In this document: positions 49,901-61,300 of the stretch, piece after piece
Numbering within the stretch: the first letter of the stretch is position 1
Layout: each line of letters opens with the position of its first letter
Assembly: GCA_029379385.1 (NCBI GenBank)
Contig: CM055605.1
Coordinates: forward strand, 9,335,001-9,399,000
Source: Quillaja saponaria
Lineage: Eukaryota; Streptophyta; Magnoliopsida; Fabales; Quillajaceae
Reading direction: 5' to 3'
DNA: 64,000 nucleotides
Made by a program: the position numbers and the translations under genes
Notes under the pieces: model-generated
Databases searched by the model: none
What the model was told of the DNA's origin: nothing
The model's input: only the letters and a program-made list of their open reading frames with translations

Positions 49901-52900
49901 GAAGGTAGGGCCCCTGGCATCTCATGACGGAGCTGCTTCCACATCTGGAATTGCATCTCAGACAGCATCAGGTGTGCTGTCCGGTTCAGGTGTTCTAAAT
50001 GCTAGACCAGGTAGTGCAACTTCATCTGGGCTACTTTCCCACATGGTCTCGACATTGAATGCGGATGTTTCCAGGGAATACCTGGAAAAAGTGGCAGATC
50101 TTCTGCTTGTGTTTGCCCAAGCTGATACAACAGTAAAGTCTTATATGTGTAGCCAAAGCTTGCTCAGCCGTCTTTTCCAGATGTTCAATAGGGTGGAACC
50201 TCCAATTCTTTTGAAGGTATGATACAATTTTGCATTTTCTATATGTATTTTTTTCCTCCATCCTGGATATTTACATCGTGATTCTTCTGAATAACTGCTC
50301 TTTCATCATTCAGATTCTGAAGTGTATCAATCATCTGTCAACTGATCCCAATTGCTTGGAGAATCTTCAAAGGGCAGATGCCATTAAATACTTGATCCCA
50401 AATCTTGAACTTAAAGAAGGGGCTCTTGTATCTCAAATACATCATGAGGTGTGCCTTCTTGAATGACATACTGTCAGTAACAGGGAATTACTAATCAATT
50501 TGTTTTATCAATACTGGATGTTGTCTGAGATTTGCAAAATTTGTTTCAGTCACCAGATATATAATAGTTCATGTGTATTTATTATATTAAGATTGTCTAT
50601 TAACTTTTCCCTAGATCTCTAACTTTCTTCCTCTTCTGGGAAGATTGACAAAATTTATCCATAGTCATATATTGAGAAACAAAATGTTAATGAGATAACA
50701 GTACCACACATCTAACCTTGTAAAGGGATTTGGACTTTGTAGTTTCTGTTTTCCTAATTCTTGCTAAATTTATGAACTTGTTTTGTGTCATCTCTTCCCT
50801 GAAGGTCCATGGCTAACTAGAATGTTTACTTTCCTGAAGGTCCTCAATGCATTGTTCAATTTGTGCAAGATAAATAAGAGGAGACAGGAACAAGCAGCTG
50901 AAAATGGGATCATTCCACATTTGATGCAATTCATCACTTCAAACTCTCCCTTGCGACAACATGCATTGCCTCTACTCTGTGACATGGCGCATGCATCTCG
51001 CAATTCAAGGGAGCAATTAAGAGCCCATGGTGGTTTGGATGTGTATTTGAATCTTCTTGAGGATCAGTTTTGGTCAGTGACAGCTTTGGATTCTATTGCT
51101 GTTTGCTTAGCTCATGATAATGACAACCGAAAGGTGGAGCAAGCACTGCTGAAAAAGGATGCTGTTCAGAAACTTGTGAAATTCTTCCAATGCTGTCCAG
51201 AACAGTATTTCGTGCACATATTGGAGCCTTTCTTGAAAATCATCACGTATGGACTTTATGCATCTCCTATTTACTCTTTATATGGAGTCATGGATCCAGT
51301 TTGATGTTTAATATAGATTATTGTTTTATTATGTGCGTGGATAGCTATGAACATGAAACTACTGGACCAGGCATGTACCTCTCATGAGGTTGGATTGGTC
51401 AGTTATGGAGCCTCTTGGACCATTTGGTTTTAGGGGTTAGCTTTTGTACAAGAACATATTTGGATTTAGGTGGACTTTAGGTTTTTTTTTTTTTTTGCTC
51501 TCTCTCTATTCTCTCTCTGGTTAAGGGACTGGGTGTCTGTTTAAAAACCCCTTTCAGTGATGAGTTAAATGCTGAATAGTCGCAGCATGCTTGACAACCC
51601 CCTTACTGGAAAAAACTTAGGTGGAAATTTTGCTCACTATTTTCATCATGTGAAGTGTCTCTGGTTGCTTATTATAGAAATCACCCTATGCATTTACGTT
51701 TTTAATATTCCATTCTGCACTCCACTTTTGTTGCAAACTACAAGCACTACTCTTATATCACTGGTCAAGCTTTCCTCTGCAACTGCATTTGAATCTTCAG
51801 AGGAAAATTCTACTCAGCCATTTATAATTGTTTGCTGGAAAACTCAATTCTGTTATCGTCAACATAGAATGGAACTTTAGAGCCTCTGATCCCTGCCCTT
51901 CCTCGCAAACTGCAGGCTCCTAGAACTAGGTCTTTTACTTGTGTCTTGCCCATGATGAAGTGCTAAGCAGGCACTGTGGATTAAGTGATTAATGCTGAAT
52001 ATAACTAGGAAGCCTATTACTGACATGGGTTGCCTTGAAAAGATTGTTTAGACATGTGATCAGAGTAGCATCTGTTTTTGGTTGGGGCATAGGTGGCTGT
52101 TAGAAGAATATGTTCATGGCTACTTTTCTTATAGCTGTGGTTGTAAGAGTGAGTGTTTTTTGGTATTTATGGGAATTGGATTTGAGAGTGAACTTTATAA
52201 ACAATTTTATCTTTTTTTTTGTTATTATTATTAATGTCAGTGTATATTTATTGCAGGAAATCATCACGAATTAATACCATATTAGCAGTTAATGGATTGA
52301 CTCCACTGCTCATTGCAAGGCTGGACCATCAAGATGCTATAGCTCGTCTTAACTTACTCAAGCTGATAAAGGTAGGAAGCCTTGTTATTTTTGTTTATCT
52401 TGTTTCATAAATAATGCAGACTTTGCATATTGTTGTATGAGATATTCATTTCTGGTGGATGGTATAATAATGTTACCTAGATCGTGGTACATTGTGTGAA
52501 TTATGTAATACTCTAGCTGTACAAATTAATCAATATTGCACCATCATGAAAAGTTTATCAACCTGATTTTTACATTGTATACCAATCAAAACTTTCATCA
52601 GAATAGTCAAGATTTCTTGTAGAGCAATGAACTATGCACGTGTATCTTTTGTCTATAATCCTCTTACATGCATAATAATTATGGTTATGCATGAGATATC
52701 AAGGTTAGGTGAAAGTGACTTGACAAAGTTCATTGCATGCATATAAGTTGTAAAGCAAAATCACTATGATAGAAGTTGTTTGTAGTATCTTATGTTGTGA
52801 ATTTCTTGATAATGATGTCTCACCATCCGCAAACAAAACTGGTTGCTAAGGAAAAGGAAAGTATGTATTACTTTGTCTTAAATCTAGACACGAAATGGAA

Positions 52901-53537
52901 ATTCTGATGATGTTATTTCCAAATATTAAGGGGACAGTGCTCAGTACTAATTGATGTTTGAATAATATGGCCAAGGAAGGTGATGTTTACTGAAGGGAGG
53001 CATTCTCGTAATTGTGCAGATGCTTCTGCCCAATCCGAAAAAGCCGTGCAAAATTTTGATTTAACTATGCTTTTTTTGTAGTTTCCTTTAACTTCTTAAC
53101 TTGTAATTCAGCGAAGTCCCATGTTTCTTTGCTCTTTCTTTTCCTCTATCTTTTCCTTTTGTAGAGGTAGACAAGGGGTGTTGGGAATTATTTTTAGCTA
53201 GTTAGATGTTTTACCCTATTCTAGCACCTAAAAGCATTGGGATGTGATAAATATTTTCTGTGGAGAAATCTGGCATGATAAACACAGCCTTAAATACTGG
53301 AAACTGTGTTTGTCTCCTACAGCAATGTTAAAAATGATCACTTTGAAATGGTTGTGGCAGGCTGTTTATGAGCACCATCCAAGGCCCAAGCAATTGATTG
53401 TGGAGAATGATTTACCTCAGAAACTACAGAACTTAATAGAGGAGCGCAGAGATGGGCAAAGCTCTGGAGGCCAAGTGTTGGTGAAACAAATGGCTACTAT
53501 ATTACTTAAAGCTCTTCATATAAACACAGTTTTATAA
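28996..53537 (+). CDS. MAP3KE1: MAP3K epsilon protein kinase (24 exons)
   Basis: Ser/Thr kinase orthologous to Arabidopsis MAP3K-epsilon (Cdc7p/Cdc15p-like), linked to cytokinesis, pollen plasma-membrane integrity and defence. Exons: 28996-29052, 29693-29828, 30673-30693, 31411-31484, 31590-31680, 31763-31846, 33162-33263, 36367-36498, 36732-36803, 38339-38442, 39748-39859, 40008-40400, 41954-42277, 42366-42410, 46733-46912, 47029-47112, 47399-47490, 47579-47662, 48516-49369, 49828-50216, 50314-50448, 50840-51246, 52257-52371, 53361-53537. Removing one base (29771) gives about 1420 residues in one frame. Kinase domain about 20-273: '[12 protein letters not shown]', Lys48 of VAIK, HRD143, DFG161-163, 'GTPYWMAPE' 180-188. 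The C-terminal half is ARM/HEAT-like, ending 'KALHINTVL'. Intron 6 is GC-AG. The start of exon 13 is the least certain junction. Oddity: the extra base in exon 2. Confidence 0.93.
33960..35130 (+). mobile_element. L1-type LINE reverse transcriptase relic in MAP3K intron 7
   Basis: Plus-strand pieces in shifting frames follow the order of plant L1 ORF2: '[17 protein letters not shown]' (about 34080), '[18 protein letters not shown]' (about 34260), '[10 protein letters not shown]' in place of the FADD box, '[18 protein letters not shown]' (about 34569) and '[12 protein letters not shown]' (about 34870). Frameshifts and stops are many. It is in sense orientation within intron 33264-36366. The 5' part (endonuclease) and a defined 3' end are not seen. 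Confidence 0.75.
37770..37880 (+). mobile_element. RTE-like LINE 3' tail in MAP3K intron 9
   Basis: It reads '[15 protein letters not shown]' plus stop and 'FGI', then 'agtaaagttgagttgag'. This is the same 3' end as 59257-59535. Only the last about 100 bases are recognisable, consistent with 5'-truncated insertion. Confidence 0.55.
39169..39560. repeat. A-rich repeats in MAP3K intron 10
   Basis: A-runs at 39249-39260 and 39371-39393, and ATTT/TTTC microsatellites near 39520-39545, within intron 38443-39747. They probably mark poly-A ends of old retroelements whose bodies I cannot classify. Confidence 0.4.
42769..43340 (-). mobile_element. LTR retrotransposon remnant (one LTR plus PPT) in intron 14
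   Basis: Read on the minus strand, a polypurine tract TAGCTTGAGGAGGAG (42926-42940) precedes an LTR starting TGTTAGAATATG and ending TTTACA (42925 to 42769, 157 bp). TG...CA ends and the adjacent polypurine tract identify it as the 3' end of an LTR element. No second LTR or primer-binding site was found; the interior fades out before 43400. Confidence 0.55.
43382..43720 (+). mobile_element. RTE-like LINE 3' tails, duplicated, in intron 14
   Basis: 43480-43690 follows the same course as 59340-59535 ('cgatgcgaatggc', 'gccgatctcaactagtttgag'), and so is a LINE 3' end. The words 'gagatttaaggcttagttg' and 'cttaatatcaatttaagtgtg' occur twice with a 270-base offset (from 43382 and from 43652). This indicates either a tandem duplication or a second tail. 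Confidence 0.55.
43763..44696. mobile_element. Non-autonomous hAT element in intron 14
   Basis: The left end CAGGGTTATTAAAGGCGC and the reverse complement of the right end CAGTGTTATTAAAGGCAC are matching hAT-type terminal inverted repeats. The flanks GTGTCAT (43756-43762) and GTGTCCAT (44697-44704) are an 8-bp duplication with one base lost. Subterminal 'CCTAGGCAC' repeats on both sides are typical of transposase-binding regions. The element is 934 bp long with no transposase ORF. Confidence 0.75.
45212..46245 (-). mobile_element. Miniature LTR retrotransposon (TRIM-like) in intron 14
   Basis: Complete structure, read on the minus strand: 5' LTR 46245-46012 beginning TGTTGAAATA and ending TTTACA. 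The primer-binding site TGGTATCCGAGCGGG follows immediately (46011 downward), complementary to initiator Met-tRNA with one mismatch. The interior is only 580 bp. The polypurine tract ACTTGAGGGAGAG abuts the 3' LTR 45431-45212 (220 bp). A perfect 5-bp target duplication TTTAT lies at 45207-45211 and 46246-46250. There is no gag or pol. The LTRs differ by several substitutions and small indels, so the insertion is not recent. Small size and lack of coding fit a TRIM or a deletion derivative of a Copia element. Confidence 0.88.
47966..48030 (+). repeat. A/GA-rich microsatellite in intron 18
   Basis: A purine-rich run (poly-A with GAAA and GATA units) within intron 47663-48515. Confidence 0.6.
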
Positions 53538-54886
53538 ATTAGATCTTTTAGAAACATTTCCTGCTTGTGTATATTTGATTTCTCAGGAAAAGAATTATTT
53601 TTTGGGTCATATAATTGACCTTCCCCAGTCACTCTTTGGCTGTTAATTTGTCGTAATTGAGTGGCAAGGAGAGGAGTTTGATGAATCTCTTTTGTGTGAC
53701 AGATGCAGACTTTCAGCAGTTGGCTGTTCTTTTTATCTTTCAGTGAGCTGCCTTTGTTTTTCCTTGCAGCTGTTTCGATTCTTGCCTTCTCTTGTATTGT
53801 CCTTTCTTTTGATATAATTCTTCGTCGACAAAAATAGGGTCAATCATAAATTGAAATATAAGAGGAGCATATAATTTCCGTAGATGTTACATATTACTTG
53901 TTAGACATACTAGGAAAATGATTAAAAACATGTCCATGCATCCTCAGTAGTTTATTAGCATAGAGCATGCAGGCTTACTGAACAGTTCCTCATTAGGTGT
54001 TAAAATATGGAGTTCATCTTGAGCTTTCTTGTTTCTTAGTGTGAAGATAATTTGATGATGCAAAGCCTAGACTACATATAGCAAACCAAAGTGTTATGCA
54101 CAATGGAAGTTGACTACTCATTGCTTAAAGCTCATGATATAACACTTTGCATGAAAGAACTTCTCTCTGTGCCTTTACCGAAGCAGTTGTCAATAGACTC
54201 TAAACTTGCGTCAATACATCAAAACAATATTTATGCATACATTTTCCATCCTCTTCTATTATTCTCTTTAGTACCCAGATCGCAAAATCATGAATGCTCA
54301 AAAAACACCATTATAGACAAATCACTCATTCCCTACAAGCGTCTTGAGCTCGAAGATTTTGAACCAACTAAAGTTTGTTGTCTGTTCGACTTTTTACTTG
54401 AGTCGTCTATTCTCTTTACTGGAAAAACAATGAAATCCCTCTAGATGTAACACAACATTGGCTGCCATTGCACCCCAAATAACATGGTGATACAAATTTA
54501 TAAAATTGTTAGCACAATTCTGAATTTTGATGCTTGGATGATAAACAACCCTAGAGTTTCCTACTTGTTACATAAAACTACTACATGGAAAATAAATAAA
54601 TAAATATACAAAACAGAATTACCGCGAACTTAAAATCTTAAATCTTGTAAAAACATTTTCTCCACATTGATACGAAGTGGAAACACATTTCCTTAAATCT
54701 TTGTGAATAAAATTAAAAAGTTGTTGAATTTGTAGATAGAATTAAGAAAATGTGACAATTTAGAGATCAAAATTTGTCGTTTTCCCTATGAGAAATTTAA
54801 AAAAAATATATGAAAAATGTGTTCATACAAAATCGCTTCCTTCGTTCTATTCCTCCATAGGAGTAGAAGAAAAGACATAGGCTTAC
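53538..54886. other. MAP3K 3' flank and intergenic DNA
   Basis: It holds the 3' untranslated region after the stop at 53535-53537. The 117-codon plus ORF at 54091-54444 has no family match I can defend. Nothing else is seen. Confidence 0.4.
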
Positions 54887-55260
54887 CTACTGTTCTAGTT
54901 ATTCATGATTATATCAGATTTCATTTTGGTCTTCTAAGAATTTTTTTAATCAATTTTATCCTTCAAGATTCAAAATTTCTCAATCAAGTTTTATTTTTCA
55001 AATTACATGTTATGAATTGATGAATAACCACACTTGACATAAATATAATAACGTACATAGGTTATTTTTATATCTTATAAAATCTTTTTTAGTCATTTTA
55101 TTATTAAATTATATAGAATTACTTTATTTATGCATAACATGAGAATAAAAGAATGTAACTTGATTGAAGAATTTTGAATCTTAAAGGATAAAACTGATCG
55201 AAAATATTCCTGGAATACTAAATTAAAAACTAAGGTAATCTTAAAGGACTAAACAGTAGT
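54887..55260. mobile_element. MITE with about 100-bp inverted arms
   Basis: The left arm (from 'ctactgttctag') and the reverse complement of the right arm (from 'ctactgtttag') match across about 100 bases, both containing 'TTTTATCCTT' and 'AAGATTCAAAATT'. TTA trinucleotides flank it, hinting at a PIF/Harbinger type, but the assignment is uncertain. The ends resemble those of the element at 55597-57688. Confidence 0.5.
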
Positions 55261-55841
55261 TAAAGGCATATCATATCATGATAACATTGTGTCCAATGGA
55301 CACCCAACAATAAATATTCACTAGTGTTGTACATAATATAATGAACACATTCCACTTAAAATCTTACACTTGTTCCATATGAAATCATATTATACATTCA
55401 AGGGCTGGTCGAAGTATGAAGTGAAATTATGTATACGTGATAATTATTAACATATGCGGTTTATATTATAATTTACATTCTCATAATTTTTGGAACTTAT
55501 TTATATTCTCTCATAATTTTTGGAACTAATTATTTACATTCTCAATGTGTATGATGAAGCACAATGTTTAATCATAATAATAATAATAAATAAAAACTTA
55601 TTTACTGTTTTGATCATTGACGATTGGATCATTTTTTATTTTGGTCTTTGTAAAACTAATTTTTTAATCAGGTCCTCTAAAATTTATTTATTTTTATTTT
55701 GGTCTTTCGAGATTTAATTTTTTTAAAATCAAATTTCAAATCAATCAAAACTATCAAATTTATGATGCAGGAGCTTCTCCATGATATTATAGAAGTCTTA
55801 ATAATATAGGTATAATAAAAATAAAGTCTTCACATAAATTA

Positions 55842-56771
55842 GAGTAAAGTACACTTTACCTCATTGTGGTTTGACTTATTTCAAATGTATACACATGGTT
55901 AATTTTGTTTAAATGTACCCCCTTAACTTTGGACGAAAATATATTTAGGCAAAATCCATCCAAACTAACGGTTTCTAACTAAATACCTAAGAACGAAAAC
56001 CACACCTTTAATTTATAAAGTCATCCATTGATTTCCTATTATCTCTTTCATTTTCTATTAACAATAATACATTAAACCTCATTTTACTTCAAAATCTAAT
56101 GCCTAGTTACCAAAAACAAAAATCAAATTATGCTTAACTGAAATTCCTTTAAACGTAATGTAGAATATATGAATGATGAAAGTGGTGGAAAAGAGCTAGA
56201 TTTGTTTGCGTTTCCATTCTTGACAGAGTGGTTAGCAATGGGTGCAAAAATTATGTGAGAGTCTTAAAAAGTTTGATTTTAAATTAAAGAAGGTGGATAA
56301 TAAATGGAAGGAGTTTATTGTTGAACAAACTAAGTTGGCATTGAAGAGAGGCACTTTATGCCAGGAACATGTGAGAATTTGGATTGAAATTTTAAGCGCG
56401 ATTTGATTGGTTAGTCTGTTTTACATTCAATTGAGGTCGTTTATGAATAAATCAAATCATTTTCTTTTAGCTTGTTTGAGGTATTGGCTTTAATGTCTTT
56501 TAGATTTATATAACTGTTTTTTTAGTTTGATGGGCTTCAATTAAAAAGTAGTTGTTTCAATGGATTCTTATTTACATAAAATGAAAGAGATAATAGAAAA
56601 TCAATCATATGTATTTATAAATTAGAGATTTAGTTTTGGTTTTTTGGTAATTTAGTTAAAAAACTGTTAGTTTGGATAGATCTTGTCCAAAGACACTTCA
56701 GTCCAAATTTCAGGAAGATGTTTTTGAACAAAATGAACTACATATATGTATTTGAAAATTATATTTTACTC
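55842..56771. mobile_element. Non-autonomous MULE, nested
   Basis: Terminal inverted repeats beginning GAGTAAA(G/A)T extend imperfectly about 270 bp and share 'ATCCAAACTAAC' and 'CTATTATCTCTTTCATTTT'. The 9-bp flanks CATAAATTA (55833-55841) and AATAAATTA (56772-56780) match at 8 of 9 positions, as expected for Mutator-like elements. The interior (about 56160-56405) holds a short open stretch on the plus strand, 'LKKVDNKWKEFIVEQTKLAL', which could be a captured gene fragment or chance. There is no transposase. Confidence 0.72.
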
Positions 56772-56809
56772 AATAAATTAATATAATCAATGTATTTGGT
56801 TCATTTGTT

Positions 56810-57380
56810 TTTATCTAGGAGTCATTAATATTTCTCTTTGGTTGTGTAGGCCAAAATCTATGTATCTTAGATAATGACTTTGGTTAATGTATTTAGGAGT
56901 TCTAAAGGTTACTTATACTTAGAGGGTTGTTCCAAGAGAGTCTATAAAACTAGTTGCCTAGGATGTCATGAAGCATGTTTGAAATCAGAATTTTAATTGA
57001 AATTTGAGTTAACTCTTGGAGTTTCTCTCTTAAACACTGTATCTCCTAGAGAATTCTAGTGAGTTGGTGAGAATCTTCAAGGATCTATATCCCTTTCTGT
57101 GGATCTTCATACGGTATTGACCATGTTTATCCCTTCCTAATTTATTTTCCTTTCAAAATCCCCGTATCATTTGGTATCATAGCCTCAACTTGATTGATCC
57201 CCTTGTGCTGCAAAACTTTGGATTCGATGACTACCCGTGAAAGTTTAATTTTTAATCTCAATGCTTTGGAAGAGATACCACGTGTCAATTGAAATCTCCC
57301 ACCAAGTTATGATGAGAAATTTGAAGATGTTGAAGATACAATGTTTGATTTTGAAAACTTAAATTCATCTTAAATTTATC
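56810..57380 (+). mobile_element. LTR retrotransposon 5' fragment (LTR end, PBS, gag start)
   Basis: A Met-tRNA primer-binding-like TGGTATCATAGCC lies at 57172-57184. It is preceded by LTR-like sequence (unbounded on the left) and followed at 57227 by ATG and 'MTTRESLIFNLNALEEIPRV', a stop, then 'NLPPSYDEKFEDVEDTMFDF'. This is the usual layout just inside a 5' LTR. The remaining body is absent. Confidence 0.5.
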
Positions 57381-57812
57381 TAATTATTGAACCAATATTC
57401 ATTGTAATTTTCCTTTCATGTATTAATATTTCAATTTTTTCATCATCTCTCCAAAAATATTAGATAATTTCAGTTAAATTTCATCTCAATTTAATAATGT
57501 TAACTTATTAAGAACTCAATTAAAATAAAAAATTATGAAAGACCAAAATAAAAACAATTGAATTCTGAAAGAATTAAAAAAATAATGTCTTAGAGACTAA
57601 ATTAGAAAACGATATAATTTTTAGAAATCAAAACAATCAATAAACCTAAATTAGAAAATGATATAAGTACCAAAACAGTAAATAAGCCAATTCAACACTG
57701 AAATCTCTTCTGTATATGAAATCATATTATACAGTTTATTAACATGAAACCCTGATGGCGAAAATAGTTCCTTTCATATGGATATGGCATTATTGATTTA
57801 TTTCCATACCAC

Positions 57813-57838
57813 AAAAAAAAAAAAAAAAAAAAAAAAGA
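57813..57838 (+). repeat. Poly-A run
   Basis: A long A homopolymer between the transposon cluster and the 3' end of the F-box/helicase gene. It may be a retroelement tail. Confidence 0.6.
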
Positions 57839-58387
57839 TTTTAATTAGTATAACTGGAAACATATCAACTGGGGATAAAAAAAACTATCATGCTGATAAA
57901 CTATACATCTTTACCTTAGAAGATTAAACTTAAGAATGTCCTAAGTTGTGCTTTACAAAAGAGGAAATATTTGTGTAGAAATTCTCCAACAAAAGTACAC
58001 ATTATCCATATCCCTAATCTAACATGTCAGAAGACTACCCATTAACAAAAGAAAAAAAAGTATGCAAAAAAATAAAATCCTGCTAGTGTAACCTCGCAAC
58101 AGAGGAAATCATTGAAGATGTAACAAACCCCTGCCTGCAATTCAGAAATTCCTGTGAACAATTTACACGGCCGGGCAAACTCATGATTAGGAGAACGAGA
58201 GATACTACATGATAACAAAGCCGTATAGAACAACATAAAACAGCAACAGCAGTGCAAAAAAATATTGGAGTTCTACAAATAGCAAGTGGCACCGCACCAG
58301 TTTGACAGCTGATTTAAAAGGGAAGGATGAAACAAAGTAAATAGGGAAATTAAAAAAATTAAGCAATTAGACTGAACCTTGTACATC

Positions 58388-61300
58388 TTAGGATTTCCGC
58401 ACAAAGCTAAGCTTTGATAAATAACTGTTCTCGGCAAAATTATGTAATGAGCGATATCCTCGTCCCCCTTCATGGTCAGATTTTCCATTCTGTTCGCTCA
58501 AGAATCTCCTACATCTATCAGCATCCTAGAAGAACATGGACAAGCACGAATTCAGAAAAGAAAACAGATTAGAGAACATGAGTATAAGTAGAAAAAAGAA
58601 CAACAACATATAAAAATAACAAGTTTTACATAGTAGTAAGTAACTTGGTAAAGCTAAGATTTAGGATTATGCAAACAATCAAAAGTAGTCTAGCAGAGAG
58701 ATTCACCTCTAAAAACTCCAGCATTTGTTCTTCTATTGTACCACGCATTACTAATGTTTCCACATAAATAGGACGAGTAGCACCCATTCGGTGAGCACGA
58801 CTAATAACTTGTTCCTCCATACTGATAAGGTTTTTAACCAGTTACACAAGATTAATGCCATTTGAACATAGAAATTTCAAATTTATCTACATTAATAATA
58901 CATATCAGGAAACATGGATTACTGGCAAAAAGGTGAGCAAAAATTTAAGAGGAAGAGATATACAACTTTAATATTTCTTTGCTGCAGCTTTCCAAGGAAA
59001 AACTGATATTGATCTCAATGATCAATTTAAGTGATTGAGAAAACTTTCACTAGTTATCTTTACCTGGGTAACAGTTAAAAGCTTGATTTTTCTAAATAAA
59101 GAAATATATTTCTTTGTTGCAAGCTTTCCAAGGAAAAAGTGATCATGATCTCAATGATCAGTTGAAGTGATCAAGAAAACTTTCACTAGTTATCTTTACC
59201 TGGGTTTCAATTAAAAGCTTGATTTTTCTAAATTAAAAATAAAATAAAATCGAAGTTGAGGAGAAAATGAGGGAGAATTGCCTACGTTGGTTTGGACATA
59301 TCCAACGTCGGCCAATGGATGCAGTAGCTAAGTAAGGTGACTTGGTTCAGGTACCAAGGTGTTAGATGGGATAAGGGGAGACCAAAACTTAAATGGGGGC
59401 AGTCATCGAGAAAGATATAGCTGTGCTAGGGATTTATGAAAATATTGTCTCGGATCGATGCGAATGGAAGAAAATGATTCATATAGCTGACCCCAACTAG
59501 TTTGGGATTTTAAGAATTAGTTAAGGTTGAGTTGAAATTTTTTCAAAATCACTTTTTCCTGCACCTGAGGTAAATGAGCTGTTGGTTGCAAAAGCAAACA
59601 GGATTACTTGTGCACATGGTAATAAGAAAAGTATTACCTTCTGTTCCCAAATTGGTTCCATTAAAAAGACATGTGTAACAAAACTCAAGTCGAGACCTAA
59701 TGCAGCACTTCCGTCCATCAAAAGTGCCGTACAACTTGTGTCATGCTGAAACATCACCAGGGACTTTTTCTAAACAAGTGAAAGTAAAAAATACATAAAA
59801 AAAAGTCATCATTCCAGTTTCAAGTATTATATGGTGCCCAGAGAAGAGGGTCTGAAGTCATACCTTGTTGCCAGAATGCATTGGGCTATACATCCCAGCA
59901 AATTTGATACCAGCCATTGTTAACTGCCCAAAGGGAAATAGACTCATCATGTGAATAAGAAAAATCACAGAAAGTTCACATCTAGAGCTGTATTCAAAAA
60001 CTACCTGCTGTTCAATTACATGTATATGCTCAAGAAATTGAGAAAAAATTAAGACTTTCTCAGAAGTCATATTCTTTGACTCAGTGCTCATTCTGGAGGA
60101 GTCCAGTACTGATACATTGGCATCACTTATCTGCAAGGGGAAAAGCTTCTCGCGAATGTTTCGGATCCTTGTCACCATCCACATTGCAACCCACCTCCCT
60201 ATTAGCTTCCTGCAGTGCCTTCAATCTCTGCACAAGATACGCAACTTTACTGCTAGATGTAGATTGCCAATCAGGATCCCAGTTATCCTGTACATAAACC
60301 AGATTACATTTTATAAGGCTTCTTAGCAGAAAGTTTATATAATTCAAATAAATTCTTAGGTAAAAGCCTGCCTGTTTATATGAAGGTTGTAGCTCAATAA
60401 GATCTTTGGGTACAGGCCATTTCGGGTTAGGATTTTCAGCACGAGTCAGCGTATCAGGACACTGCATCTCATACAAGTTACCACAGCCAGGATAAGTACA
60501 TCTAGTGCTGTCCAAAGCAACACAATCAAGACACAGAAGATGCTGGCATGGTGTAATGACAGGTAGGCGGCACCATTCCCCACATCTAAATAAAATGCAA
60601 GCTGTAAGTAATAATGCAACATTATCCAAAACACTACAGCCACATAAAAGCTCAAGAGCCAAAATATTACCTGATACAGTTGCCACCAAAAAGGAGATTA
60701 TGTTTTATAGAGGTGTACTCTGCTGAAGCAGGATCCAGACCATTTTCAACTAAAATATCCATTGTTTCCTGAATATCTTCGCCGGCATGTGCTACTTTAA
60801 TATGCCCAGCAACACAGCAAGAAAGCCTGACATTTTTTATAGTTGCACCTCGAAACTTCCACTGTTTTGGATTCAGTAGACTCTCTACATGTGAAGGGTC
60901 ATTCCAGTCAGCCATTAGTATATTACGCCGAACTGTAAGTACCAATTCATTGTAACTTCTTGCATGTTCCACTGTGAAGTTAAGAAAAATAACTTTCTTG
61001 ATACAAGGTGGAATAGTTTGCAGATCTAACTTTCTTGCACTAATCATGCATTTATGAAGTAAGTGCAACAAACGCGACCTCCCCTCCTCCATCTCTGCTT
61101 CAAATGGCCTAAGAATGCCAGCTTCCCATGACTTCTGGTTTTGTCCATAAGCTTCCTCGTGAAGAAACTTAAGCAATGGTTGAAGATGTGAAAGTTGACT
61201 GTTGGGAGTATTAGGCGTTGGAGTTCCTGTTAATATCCAACGATTTGAAGCAGTCAATGAAATAGCCATTTGTAATTTATTTGTTAAGTTAACACTTGAG

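Larger units (their letters stand above)
55597..57688. mobile_element. Larger inverted-repeat element hosting nested insertions
   Basis: The left end and the reverse complement of the right end share CTTATTTACTGTTTT exactly, then weaker similarity including 'TTTATTTTGGTCTTTC' about 110-160 bases in. The interior is occupied by a MULE (55842-56771) and a retrotransposon fragment (about 56810-57380), implying successive insertions. The ends are approximate. Confidence 0.45.

Noticed and set aside
54091..54444. 117-codon plus-strand ORF between the two large genes
   Set aside because: There is no domain I can recognise. A faint resemblance ('PLPKQL') to the C-terminal part of Copia RNase H is too short to support a call.
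58273..58488. Alternative reading of the last helicase exon in the frame of 'DEDIAHYIILPRTVIYQS'
   Set aside because: The G5 run at 58465-58469 keeps the frame that ends 'RSLHNFAENSYLSKLSFV', which matches the family C-terminus; no frameshift is needed here.
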